Positions 1 through 5,853 are shown, counted from the first letter of the stretch. The stretch is 9,877 bases of DNA from Dehalococcoidia bacterium (GCA_030603485.1 JAUVXS010000061.1:1-9877); one strand, 5' to 3'. Made by a program: numbers and translations. The notes: generated by a model not told the origin, from the letters alone.

Positions 1-209
1 CTGGATTAACAAAGCAGAAGGCCACAGGCATAATACAGCCAGGATAGCTTTCATGAGTGGCTGGTAGTGGCAAACTATATGTCCTCATTGTGGTGCCTTT
101 GGCGTTGACTGCTTCCTTGATGACGGCATCAAGAGGCAGGACATCTTGACATCCTGGAGGGGGTAATATACCCTGGGCTGAGGGCAGCCTAGCAAGGTAA
201 TATATCCCC

Positions 210-881
210 GTGAATTTTAGGCAGGCTTCAGAGATATTAATAAAGACCTATAAACTGGGAGGCAAGCCAGTAGCTATCAGCTACGTGGATGAACCTGTGC
301 CCGATGGTGACAGCAAGAAAAGGTTTGTCTGCGTCGCTCTACAGCAAGCGCGGAAGGGGATGGCAATTAATCTCTCAGCGGAGAACATATCCTGCCCTGG
401 TGGTTTGCACTGGCTAGGCTTGCAGGATCAGCGAATGATTCTAATTCCCTTCCTGACCTATGTGGAGAAATTCTTCAAAGACATCGTTGTTGCCGAAAAG
501 TGGTTCAATACAGTTCCCACCCCTCCCTGGGAGCGAGCTAAGTTTGTTACTTTGACACCCCTAGACCTTGCCCACAGAGAGCCAGACTTAGTCTTTCTGG
601 TGGCCAATACTCACGAGGCTCACCGCATTCACACAGCGCTAACCTATAGCGAAGGCACCCTGACCCTGCAAAACTTCTTTGCCGCTACCTGCCAGTCCTC
701 GATAGGCATCCCCTTAGTCACCCAAAAGCCGTGTATTGCCCTCCCTGACACTGCATCGCGGAAGTTCGCCAAATTTACCGACGCTGATGTCGTAGTGAGT
801 CTACCATACCAATACTTTGTGAAGCTGCTGGAAGACATAGATAAATCAAGCGGTGGCACAGCGGTTGTCGAATTCCCTTAG
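210..881 (+). CDS. DUF169 family protein (COG2043-like)
   Basis: A 223-residue protein with the layout of the DUF169 family, whose biochemical role is not established. The N-terminus carries the family's opening pattern, a short helix followed by GGKPVAISYVDEPVP (about residues 17-31). Next come a cysteine-containing CVALQQARKG segment (41-50) and SCPGGLHWLGL (61-71). The conserved cysteines in these two segments suggest metal or cofactor binding, which is inference. The length fits the family. The start is a GTG at 210 with only a weak AAGG-like ribosome site about 11 nt upstream, so it is moderately certain. There is no signal peptide or membrane segment, so it is probably cytoplasmic. The gene stands alone. 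The next feature downstream is a tRNA fragment 60 nt away, so it probably lies just outside the integrated element. Confidence 0.85.
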   Translation: MNFRQASEILIKTYKLGGKPVAISYVDEPVPDGDSKKRFVCVALQQARKGMAINLSAENISCPGGLHWLGLQDQRMILIPFLTYVEKFFKDIVVAEKWFNTVPTPPWERAKFVTLTPLDLAHREPDLVFLVANTHEAHRIHTALTYSEGTLTLQNFFAATCQSSIGIPLVTQKPCIALPDTASRKFAKFTDADVVVSLPYQYFVKLLEDIDKSSGGTAVVEFP

Positions 882-941
882 ACCAACATTTAGTTATCCA
901 GTTCCCCGCCTCTGCTGGCCTAGCGACGCAGTGAAATGAAC

Positions 942-986
942 CTCATAACCCAGATGTCGTTGGTTCGAATCCAACTCCCGCTACCA
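942..986 (+). other. tRNA-Met 3' fragment A (putative attL core)
   Basis: This is the 3' part of a tRNA. It begins with the anticodon loop CTCATAA (anticodon CAT), then the 3' anticodon strand, a perfect T arm (GTTGG-TTCGAAT-CCAAC), the 3' acceptor strand TCCCGCT, a discriminator A and an encoded CCA. The upstream half (D arm and 5' acceptor strand) is absent, so it is not a functional tRNA. It differs from copy B at 952 (A for G) and 955 (T for G). The run of C after the anticodon loop resembles initiator tRNA, but this cannot be decided from the 3' half. Confidence 0.8.
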
Positions 987-998
987 AGAAATATATCT

Positions 999-1038
999 AA
1001 AAAGACCCCAAAAAGCCAATTGGCTCAGGGGTCTTTTT
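999..1038. terminator. Bidirectional terminator with nested palindrome
   Basis: A perfect 11-bp stem pairs AAAAAGACCCC (999-1009) with GGGGTCTTTTT (1028-1038). It ends in A and T runs, so it could terminate in both directions. The 18-nt loop contains a further perfect palindrome, AGCCAATTGGCT (1014-1025). It sits 12 nt after the CCA of tRNA fragment A and 19 nt before the 3' end of the integrase remnant, so it can serve as the terminator of both. Confidence 0.75.
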
Positions 1039-1043
1039 AGTTT

Positions 1044-1061
1044 TAGCTAATAAATAGCTAA
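1044..1061. repeat. Left arm-type repeats (2 x TAGCTAA)
   Basis: Two copies of TAGCTAA at 1044-1050 and 1055-1061 are spaced exactly 11 bp apart, one DNA turn. The second overlaps the integrase stop codon. The same motif and spacing recur at 5524-5563 near the other tRNA copy. The position, about 60-75 bp inside the core, fits arm-type binding sites of a tyrosine integrase. Function is inferred. Confidence 0.5.
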
Positions 1062-1675
1062 TCGAATATTTCAACAGCTACATTTTCACGACTAGGGTTC
1101 ACTAGCTCGTCAAAGCGGGCAGCGGCAGCTTCTTGAAGCCCAGGGGCTACATGGCTGTAGGTATCAAGTGTAATCTGTATGCTGGCATGGCCCAGCCTTT
1201 CTTGAACTATCTTGGGGTGTATCCCCGCTTTAAGCATTAGTGAGGCGTGGCTGTGCCTAGCATCGTGCAGGCGGATCCCTTGAAGCCCTATGCGCCTTAC
1301 CAGCTTATTCCAGTTTTTGGTATCATTATCTAGCATTAGTGTCTTAGCTTCTTTTTGGCTGAATACAAGTTCATAGTATTTCAGTGGTATCCCTAGCTGG
1401 ATCCGGGTTGCTTCCTGCTTTTCCTTATGTTCTCTGAGAATCAGGGCAGTAGATGGCGATAATGCTATCATTCGGCGTCCCTTGGCCGTCTTGGGCGCTC
1501 TATAGACAATCTCCCCATTGCCTAACCGATGAAGGGTGCGAGTAACATATAGCTGGCATAAGAGGAGGTCAATATCATACCACCTCAAAGCTAAAAGCTC
1601 AGACCGTCTCATGCCAGTAAAGATAGTCAGGTAGAATAAGGCATAATAAGGGGTCTTCAGGGCAGCCTCGCTTCG
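1058..1675 (-). pseudogene. Tyrosine recombinase/integrase, N-terminally truncated
   Basis: The open frame encodes the catalytic domain of a phage-type tyrosine integrase, which cuts and rejoins DNA at att sites through a tyrosine. Numbered from the ATG at 1612, the full catalytic set is visible: Arg2 in TGMRRSE, Lys41 in PKTAKGRR, His116 and Arg119 in HDARHS, His142 in LGHASIQ and nucleophile Tyr152. In-frame sequence continues upstream of that ATG as TPYYALFYLTIFTG, a typical integrase helix, back to a TAG at 1676-1678. The ATG at 1612 is therefore internal and has no ribosome site. A usual integrase has about 370-400 residues, and the SAM-like core-binding and arm-binding parts are missing. 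Just upstream, another frame reads ISFLSEAR, which could be the displaced preceding piece after a frameshift, but this is weak. Its place beside tRNA fragment A fits an element integrase. Confidence 0.85.
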
Positions 1676-1763
1676 CTAAGGAAAGAAATCATCAAGCGGC
1701 GAGGGAATTACCTATAGCAAGGTCAAAGCTAAAAAGCCCTATTTTTTGAGAGTGTCGCACAAA

Positions 1764-1792
1764 TTGACAAGCAGAGAACCACGGAGTAGAGT
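1764..1792 (+). promoter_or_regulatory. Sigma70-type promoter for the protease lipoprotein
   Basis: A perfect -35 box TTGACA (1764-1769) is followed by a 17-nt spacer and TAGAGT (1787-1792), which matches the -10 consensus at 4 of 6 positions. Transcription would start near 1799, giving a leader of about 40 nt before the GTG at 1841. It lies immediately upstream of the first cargo gene and points into it. Confidence 0.5.
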
Positions 1793-1840
1793 GTTTGCAA
1801 ATGAGAATCGATTGTGAGTTCTTTAGGAAGGAGGCCGGCT

Positions 1841-3697
1841 GTGCTAACTAACAAACAGATCAAACACCGTGCAGTACTTCACTATTTGCACTTGAGGCAT
1901 CTCATTGGGATTGGGCTCCTCCTCTGCATTTCCTTCCTAGCCGCGTGCGGTGGTCCGCCCCCATTGCCTGTACTAGATCGGGTAGTTATTGCGCCCAACC
2001 CGGCGAACATCGGCATGGAGATGCCCCAGCAGTTCGTGGCCGTAGGCGTGGACGAGCATGGCAACCGGATCTCTGGACTGAGTTTTGCTTGGAGCGTGGA
2101 GAACGGAGGAGGCACTATCAACGCTAATGGCCAGTTCACCGCTGGGGTCTCCCCTGGCACCTATGACAATACGGTAAAAGCTGAGGCCACCTTAGGAGAC
2201 GTCACCTGTTCAGGCACGGCCAGCGTCACCGTGGAGCCCGACCGTATCGCCTTCATCTCTGACCGCAATGATGACCAGTATGACATTTACGTTATGGACA
2301 TAGATGGTGCAAACGTCGAGCGCCTAACCACCACATCCGCGTCGGAGTTCTGGTGTTCATGGTCTCCAGACGGGCGTCGCATTGTCTACGATTCGTGGAG
2401 CTACGGTGATGGCATCTTAGCAATGAACGACGATGGTAGCTGGAAAGTCCTTCTTATTGAGCATGACTATCCAACGGTTGCCTATATCTACCCTGCTTGG
2501 TCTCCAGATGGGAGCAAGATCGCCTTCGTCAATATCATTAATCCCGCTGAAGACTGGGACTATATGGACATCTTTGTTATGGATATCGATGGCGGCAATG
2601 TAACGCAACTCACTGACACCCCCAACGGCACTGAATGGGTGCCCGCTTGGTCTCCGGATGGCACCAAGGTCGTCTACGATTTCACCCGCAAAGGCAAAAA
2701 TGGAGACATCTATATAATCAATGTCGATGGATCTAATCGCCAGCGCTTGACCAAGGATCCAGCAAATGACACTAACCCTTCATTTTCCCCGGATGGCACG
2801 CAGATTCTCTTCACATCTCACCGGGATGGGGACAACGAGATCTACGTGATGAATTCCGACGGCACCAATGTACGCCAGCTCACCTCCAATAGAGACTCTG
2901 ATTGGTTTCCGTCGTGGTCGCCTGACGGCAACCGCATAGTCTTCCAATCAGATAGGGACGACGACGAGGAGATATACGTGATGAATGTGGATGGTAGCGA
3001 TGTCGTGCAACTCACAGATAACTCTGCCAACGACGAGAATCCCTGCTGGGCGCTCCGCAAGGGGGGAGTAGATGTCACCGAGGCCTCAGTAATCATTCCC
3101 GCCGTCAGTACACTGGAGCCCATGATAGTGCAGGAGCTGGTCACCCAGGCACGCACGGCGGTGGTACGCATTCAGACAGACCTGGCCTCGGGGTCAGGTT
3201 TCATCATTGATTCCGATGGCCTAGTCCTAACGGCCAACCACGTGATCACCGCTGCTGAAGAGGTAACAGTGTACCTGGATGACGGCACCAGTTATATCGG
3301 CACTGTCCAGGCAAGGGACTTGGTACACGACTTGGCGATAGTTAGAATCGAGGATACCGAGCTCCCGTACTTAGAGCTGGGGGACCTGAGTTATGTAGGC
3401 TTAGGACAGCAGGCAGTGGTACTGGGTTATCCCCTGGGTGAGGAGGAGATCACCATTACCAGTGGTATCGTGAGTGCCATCAAGTTTGATACCGGCAGGA
3501 ACATCATGTGGATCCAGACAGATTCAGCCATTAACCCAGGGAACAGCGGCGGGCCGCTGCTTAACCTCCAGGGCCAAGTTATCGGTGTAGTTACAACCAA
3601 GGTGGTGGGGTTTGGCGTAGAGGGTGTAGGCTTCGCCATCTCTGCCAACACTGTAAATACATATCTTCCTCAGCTGGAGGCTGGGGAACAATTATGA
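1841..3697 (+). CDS. Lipoprotein fusing a TolB-like propeller to an HtrA-like serine protease
   Basis: I chose the GTG at 1841 because AAGGAGG (1828-1834) lies 6 nt before it. The GTG at 1814 would place that site inside the gene. From this start the protein has 618 residues. An N-terminal hydrophobic stretch (about 20-35) ends in the lipobox LAAC, so Cys36 is the likely lipidation site and the protein is anchored outside the membrane. Residues 45-132 look like an Ig-like domain (VVIAPNPANI, then FAWSVENGGGTI). Residues 135-405 form six TolB/PD40 propeller blades, with WSPDG or FSPDG at 174, 220, 270, 315 and 359. Residues 420-618 form a trypsin-like S1C (DegP/HtrA) domain with catalytic His467 (TANHVI), Asp497 (HDLAIV) and Ser569 (GNSGGP). 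There is no PDZ domain at the C-terminus. A surface protease with the propeller as a binding platform is inferred. It is the first cargo gene of the element. Confidence 0.88.
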   Translation: MLTNKQIKHRAVLHYLHLRHLIGIGLLLCISFLAACGGPPPLPVLDRVVIAPNPANIGMEMPQQFVAVGVDEHGNRISGLSFAWSVENGGGTINANGQFTAGVSPGTYDNTVKAEATLGDVTCSGTASVTVEPDRIAFISDRNDDQYDIYVMDIDGANVERLTTTSASEFWCSWSPDGRRIVYDSWSYGDGILAMNDDGSWKVLLIEHDYPTVAYIYPAWSPDGSKIAFVNIINPAEDWDYMDIFVMDIDGGNVTQLTDTPNGTEWVPAWSPDGTKVVYDFTRKGKNGDIYIINVDGSNRQRLTKDPANDTNPSFSPDGTQILFTSHRDGDNEIYVMNSDGTNVRQLTSNRDSDWFPSWSPDGNRIVFQSDRDDDEEIYVMNVDGSDVVQLTDNSANDENPCWALRKGGVDVTEASVIIPAVSTLEPMIVQELVTQARTAVVRIQTDLASGSGFIIDSDGLVLTANHVITAAEEVTVYLDDGTSYIGTVQARDLVHDLAIVRIEDTELPYLELGDLSYVGLGQQAVVLGYPLGEEEITITSGIVSAIKFDTGRNIMWIQTDSAINPGNSGGPLLNLQGQVIGVVTTKVVGFGVEGVGFAISANTVNTYLPQLEAGEQL

Positions 3698-3725
3698 CAT
3701 TGAAGTGAGCAGCACTGGTCATGGC

Positions 3726-3748
3726 AGCCCAGCCAGGCGGATTTGGAG
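3726..3748 (+). repeat. 23-bp direct repeat, copy 1
   Basis: A 23-nt segment beginning AGCCCAGCCAGGCGGATT and ending GGAG recurs at 4428-4450 with one mismatch (T for C at 3744). The two copies bracket the PIN-like gene. The end of this copy forms a GGAGG ribosome site in front of the ATG at 3754. Confidence 0.85.
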
Positions 3749-3753
3749 GCAAC

Positions 3754-3852
3754 ATGATAAGGTTAAAACTTGAGCAAAGGCTCCGCTCTACCAGCAAAAA
3801 GAATGTGACGGTAGGTAGTCAATGCAATCACAATGGCTATTTCAGCATGTGA
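3754..3852 (+). CDS. Possible small leader ORF (32 aa)
   Basis: The ATG at 3754 follows GGAGG (3745-3749) by 4 nt and opens a 32-residue frame beginning MIRLKLEQRLRSTSKK, which is basic. It ends at TGA 3850-3852 and overlaps the first 31 nt of the PIN-like gene in another frame. That downstream gene has no clear ribosome site of its own, so this ORF could carry ribosomes to it. It could equally be the stump of a gene cut by the insertion. No family is recognised. Confidence 0.3.
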   Translation: MIRLKLEQRLRSTSKKNVTVGSQCNHNGYFSM

Positions 3853-4418
3853 GAGACAAATTGGCGAATCGACAAAAGATAACTGTCACTACCGATTATA
3901 GTTGTCTTGACAAGGGTGAGCGTGAGCAGCAAGATATGGCGACACTCAGACGCTGGCACGATGAAGGGCTGATAGAACTCCAGGGGACTGAAGCCATGAT
4001 TGAAGAGTTTGAAAGAGCAAGCCCTGGTGTTAAAGCTAGGCTGGAGCAGCAATATTTGGGTCTTGAGAAACTTATCCCAGAGTTTGGAACGGTATTAGGC
4101 TCTTGGAGGTTAGGTTATGGTAGACTAGGAGAAGTGGGAACATTGAGGGATGGAAAAGACGCCCTTTATTATTATTCTGAATTCCAAGAACTAATGTTTG
4201 CAAATTTTGGGCATGTAAGTTCAGAACAACGGGTAAGCAATTTCATGGATGTGATGCATATATCGATACACTACTTGTTTGCTAGAGACATATTCCTGAC
4301 AAAGAATTTTAGACATTTCAAAGCCGATAAGCTGCGGAGGAAGTTTAGTGACCTGGTTATCCTAACACCAAAGCAGTTCGTTGACGTGCTTGAGAATGCC
4401 ACCATTAGCAGGGGCTAA
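3822..4418 (+). CDS. Possible PIN-like domain protein
   Basis: A 198-residue protein with no signal peptide or membrane segment. The ATG at 3822 is the first start possible, since an in-frame TAG ends 3 nt before it, and the ribosome site is poor. The C-terminal third resembles the closing part of PIN nucleases: NFMDVMHISIHYLFARD (about 141-157), FLTKNFRHF (158-166), then VILTPKQFVDVL (179-190), compared with the usual D..H...A, flvT.D..F and I.tP.efl pattern. An N-terminal TVTTDYSCL (about 21-29) could supply the first acidic residue. In the third motif the expected Asp is Asn or His, so nuclease activity is doubtful. PIN proteins are often toxin RNases, but no clear antitoxin lies beside it. 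The gene is bracketed by a 23-bp direct repeat. An uncharacterised protein of another fold remains possible. Confidence 0.5.
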   Translation: MQSQWLFQHVRDKLANRQKITVTTDYSCLDKGEREQQDMATLRRWHDEGLIELQGTEAMIEEFERASPGVKARLEQQYLGLEKLIPEFGTVLGSWRLGYGRLGEVGTLRDGKDALYYYSEFQELMFANFGHVSSEQRVSNFMDVMHISIHYLFARDIFLTKNFRHFKADKLRRKFSDLVILTPKQFVDVLENATISRG

Positions 4419-4427
4419 ACATTGTGT

Positions 4428-4450
4428 AGCCCAGCCAGGCGGATTCGGAG
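4428..4450 (+). repeat. 23-bp direct repeat, copy 2
   Basis: This is the second copy of the repeat seen at 3726-3748 (22 of 23 identical). It starts 10 nt after the PIN-like stop codon. Its GGAG end, extended as GGAGAGGG, lies about 12 nt before the GTG of the next gene and may act as its ribosome site. Confidence 0.85.
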
Positions 4451-4466
4451 AGGGTGAGCGGAAATA

Positions 4467-4490
4467 GTGAAAATCACAAGGATTGCCGTA
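4467..4490 (+). repeat. 24-bp start-codon repeat, copy 1
   Basis: This begins at the GTG of the small basic gene and matches 4848-4871 at 22 of 24 positions. Similarity extends about 5 nt further upstream with one more mismatch. The copies are 381 bp apart, a multiple of three. Confidence 0.85.
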
Positions 4491-4829
4491 GGGCGACACC
4501 TATCAAATATCCGCATTAGTGCCTATGAGTGTGAAGTGCATACATCTGGGAAGCCAGTTCGAAAAAGGTATGTTCGGGGATGGTATGGGCAGTTCACGGT
4601 GGAGAGGCTACAAAGTGAAATCATACCCAAGTTAGCAGAATACGCGGCGGCTCGAAGACGCTCCTATCCATTCTTGATTACCACTCATCAGCTTCAAGAG
4701 AAAACTGCCGTTTATGTTCCACCACCGAAAAAGGCTTCTGATGTGGAGTTTTCTCATCGTCAGCGAAAATCTACACAGACTGAGCTTGCTGTTGTCCTAT
4801 CCCCCAAACAGTATAAAATCTTTGACTAG
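4467..4829 (+). CDS. Hypothetical small basic protein
   Basis: A 120-residue protein that I do not recognise. It starts at GTG 4467, preceded directly by an in-frame TAG. GGAGAGGG ends about 12 nt upstream, a rather long spacing. The protein is rich in Arg and Lys (KPVRKRYVRGWYG at 29-41, AAARRRSYPF at 60-69) and has no signal peptide or membrane segment, so nucleic-acid binding is possible but unproven. Its first 8 codons are nearly identical to those of the downstream lipoprotein (MKITRIAV against MKITRTAV), yet the proteins differ completely after that. Its end, VVLSPKQYKIF, loosely echoes VILTPKQFVDV in the preceding gene. It is 18 nt from the next gene and probably cotranscribed with it. 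Confidence 0.6.
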   Translation: MKITRIAVGRHLSNIRISAYECEVHTSGKPVRKRYVRGWYGQFTVERLQSEIIPKLAEYAAARRRSYPFLITTHQLQEKTAVYVPPPKKASDVEFSHRQRKSTQTELAVVLSPKQYKIFD

Positions 4830-4847
4830 AGTAGCAGGAAGTAGATA

Positions 4848-4871
4848 ATGAAAATCACAAGGACTGCCGTA
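4848..4871 (+). repeat. 24-bp start-codon repeat, copy 2
   Basis: This begins at the ATG of the lipoprotein gene and encodes MKITRTAV, the start of its signal peptide. It pairs with 4467-4490. Confidence 0.85.
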
Positions 4872-5378
4872 TTATTGCTCCTGGGCATCTTGCTGGTGTC
4901 TGGATTCGCTTGCTGCCCCCCGCCGACCGGAACAAATGTTTACTCCAAATACGGCTTCAGCTTCGAGTATCCCGCAGGTGCTTCTATTCTCGAGGTAGGC
5001 TTAGGTTCGCCAACGGCTGACGAAGACTCGGGGCTTGTTAGTTGGGAAAAGGCTGACGAAGCGCTCGGTTTAGGCTGGCTCAAAACGCTGATTTGGGACT
5101 CGGAGGTAGAAGAAAATGTCATAGATGCTGGGCTGGAAAGGGCGGAGGCTAATGCGGATGCGTTCGAGCTTGTAGGGGGCAGCGTGACTACGCAGATGAG
5201 CGGTTTCGATGTCATGTATCAGCTCTTCGAGATAACAGCGGAGGGCGAGGAGCGCAATGGGATGATAGCTGTGTGGTATTGCGAGCCAGGCACCACCGCA
5301 TTTTGGGTAGTATATTTTGTTACCGATTCCGCTCTGACCCACTTCGAGGACTTCCTCTCCACCTTTGAGTGTCAGTAG
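4848..5378 (+). CDS. Small lipoprotein, PsbP-like style
   Basis: A 176-residue exported protein. AGGAAG (4836-4841) lies 6 nt before the ATG, so the start is firm. A short basic N-terminus and a leucine-rich core (about 7-19) lead to GFAC-C. Cys22 is a likely lipidation site, although Gly at -3 is not the usual Leu. The mature part opens with YSKYGFSFEYPAGASILEV (about 32-50), the YGF.f.YP opening seen in PsbP-like and related small bacterial lipoproteins. The rest, down to ALTHFEDFLSTFEC, fits one small alpha-beta domain. Function is unknown. It is the last cargo gene before the right attachment region, and with the propeller-protease it makes two surface lipoproteins on the element. Confidence 0.75.
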   Translation: MKITRTAVLLLLGILLVSGFACCPPPTGTNVYSKYGFSFEYPAGASILEVGLGSPTADEDSGLVSWEKADEALGLGWLKTLIWDSEVEENVIDAGLERAEANADAFELVGGSVTTQMSGFDVMYQLFEITAEGEERNGMIAVWYCEPGTTAFWVVYFVTDSALTHFEDFLSTFECQ

Positions 5379-5398
5379 CGCCGTAAGAACAGTTTTAC

Positions 5399-5418
5399 AA
5401 ACCAGCATGGCGGTTTTT
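5399..5418 (+). terminator. Weak terminator after the lipoprotein
   Basis: AAACC (5399-5403) pairs with GGTTT (5412-5416) and a run of five T ends at 5418, 21-40 nt after the lipoprotein stop codon. The stem is only 5 bp, so the call rests mostly on position and the T run. Confidence 0.35.
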
Positions 5419-5523
5419 AACCCAGCGGTGGCTTATAAAACTTAAGGCTATCACTAAAGCTGATAGAGCGAGCATATCGTTGCACCATCTCTAGGGATCC
5501 CCAAGTCCCATAGCCCTGATTTA

Positions 5524-5564
5524 TAGCTAAACTGAAGCTAGAAAATAGCTAACAAAAAGCTAAC
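5524..5564. repeat. Right arm-type repeats (4 x AGCTA, 11-bp period)
   Basis: AGCTA begins at 5525, 5536, 5547 and 5558, an exact 11-bp period, in contexts TAGCTAA, AAGCTAG, TAGCTAAC and AAGCTAAC. The array lies about 120-160 bp inside tRNA copy B. The same motif and period occur at 1045 and 1056 next to copy A. Direct repeats in phase with the helix on both sides of a core are typical of integrase arm sites. Binding is inferred. Confidence 0.55.
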
Positions 5565-5683
5565 AAACAGAATGAAACAGGTTGTCACTGGTTGGTATTT
5601 TACGCACAAAACGACTTTTCTGCCATTGACACAAAAGTGCTAATTTGTACCTAAAACCACTGTTTGGGACACCAGACGCCAGA

Positions 5684-5728
5684 CTCATAACCCGGAGGTC
5701 GTTGGTTCGAATCCAACTCCCGCTACCA
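5684..5728 (+). other. tRNA-Met 3' fragment B (putative attR core)
   Basis: The cleanest copy of the tRNA 3' part: CTCATAA loop (5684-5690), CCCGG 3' anticodon strand, AGGTC variable loop, a perfect 5-bp T stem with TTCGAAT loop, TCCCGCT acceptor strand and ACCA. The preceding bases pair only partly with CCCGG (two mismatches), and no D arm or 5' acceptor strand is present, so this too is a fragment. Confidence 0.8.
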
Positions 5729-5787
5729 ATAAACGGCAACTACCGCGTCATCACATGGACTGGGAGTGTTGTTTCATGAAGCCTTAG

Positions 5788-5808
5788 AACTCCCGCTACC
5801 AAGAAATA
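5788..5808 (+). other. tRNA-Met 3' fragment C (distal half only)
   Basis: 21 nt identical to 973-993, from the last T-stem bases through the acceptor strand and CCA to the flanking AGAAATA. The match stops abruptly on the left at the T stem. Because the match to copy A goes beyond the CCA, the two share an origin that includes flanking DNA. Confidence 0.75.
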
Positions 5809-5810
5809 GT

Positions 5811-5839
5811 GAGGCGCGTCTTCAAAGCCGTGCCTCTTT
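5811..5839 (+). terminator. Hairpin terminator after fragment C
   Basis: GAGGCGCG (5811-5818) pairs with CGTGCCTC (5829-5836) over 8 bp including one G-T wobble, with a 10-nt loop and then TTT. It lies 10 nt after the CCA of fragment C, comparable to the hairpin after fragment A, and suggests the terminator of an ancestral tRNA. The minus-strand SDR gene ends just downstream, but the T run faces the + direction. Confidence 0.5.
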
Positions 5840-5853
5840 AATTGGGCATTCGC

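Larger units (their letters stand above)
942..5728. mobile_element. Putative tRNA-Met-associated integrative element, decayed
   Basis: The segment is bounded by two direct copies of a 45-nt tRNA-Met 3' sequence (942-986 and 5684-5728) that match at 43 of 45 positions. Just inside the left copy lie a terminator, paired AGCTA repeats and a tyrosine integrase remnant pointing towards the copy. Inside the right copy lies a four-fold AGCTA array with the same 11-bp spacing. Tyrosine integrases commonly insert elements at tRNA 3' ends and bind direct-repeat arm sites on both sides of the core, so this reads as attL and attR. The cargo is four + strand genes and one possible small ORF, from 1841 to 5378. 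No replication, transfer or capsid gene was seen, so it is a cargo island or satellite and not a full phage or ICE. The integrase lacks its N-terminal part, so autonomous movement is unlikely. Confidence 0.65.
5379..5853. other. Gene-free right attachment region
   Basis: No gene is supported here. It holds a weak terminator (5399-5418), a perfect 6-bp inverted repeat CTATCA/TGATAG (5448-5453 and 5461-5466), the four AGCTA arm repeats (5524-5564), tRNA fragment B (5684-5728), about 60 nt of unassigned sequence, tRNA fragment C (5788-5808) and a hairpin terminator (5811-5839). Confidence 0.6.

Noticed and set aside
146..172. TTGACA with TATACC as a promoter for the DUF169 gene
   Set aside because: The spacer would be 15 nt and the -10 box is weak. 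Other alignments have worse spacing.
1..240. Minus-strand open frame running off the left edge, reading for example VLPLDAVIKEAVNAKG
   Set aside because: It has no usable start except an ATG about 29 codons from the edge, overlaps the DUF169 start on the other strand, and matches no family I know.
942..986. Complete tRNA-Met gene
   Set aside because: No D arm or 5' acceptor strand precedes either this copy or the copy at 5684.
2842..3171. Minus-strand frame of 109 codons inside the protease lipoprotein
   Set aside because: It is an antisense shadow of the propeller region, rich in Ser and Thr as expected from reversed propeller codons.
4347..4820. Similar protein ends VILTPKQF and VVLSPKQY in two neighbouring genes as proof of duplication
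   Set aside because: The match covers about eight residues and the rest of the two proteins is unrelated, so chance cannot be excluded.
5626..5654. TTGACA upstream of tRNA fragment B as a promoter
   Set aside because: The -35 box is perfect, but no acceptable -10 box lies 16-18 nt downstream, and the tRNA behind it is only a fragment.
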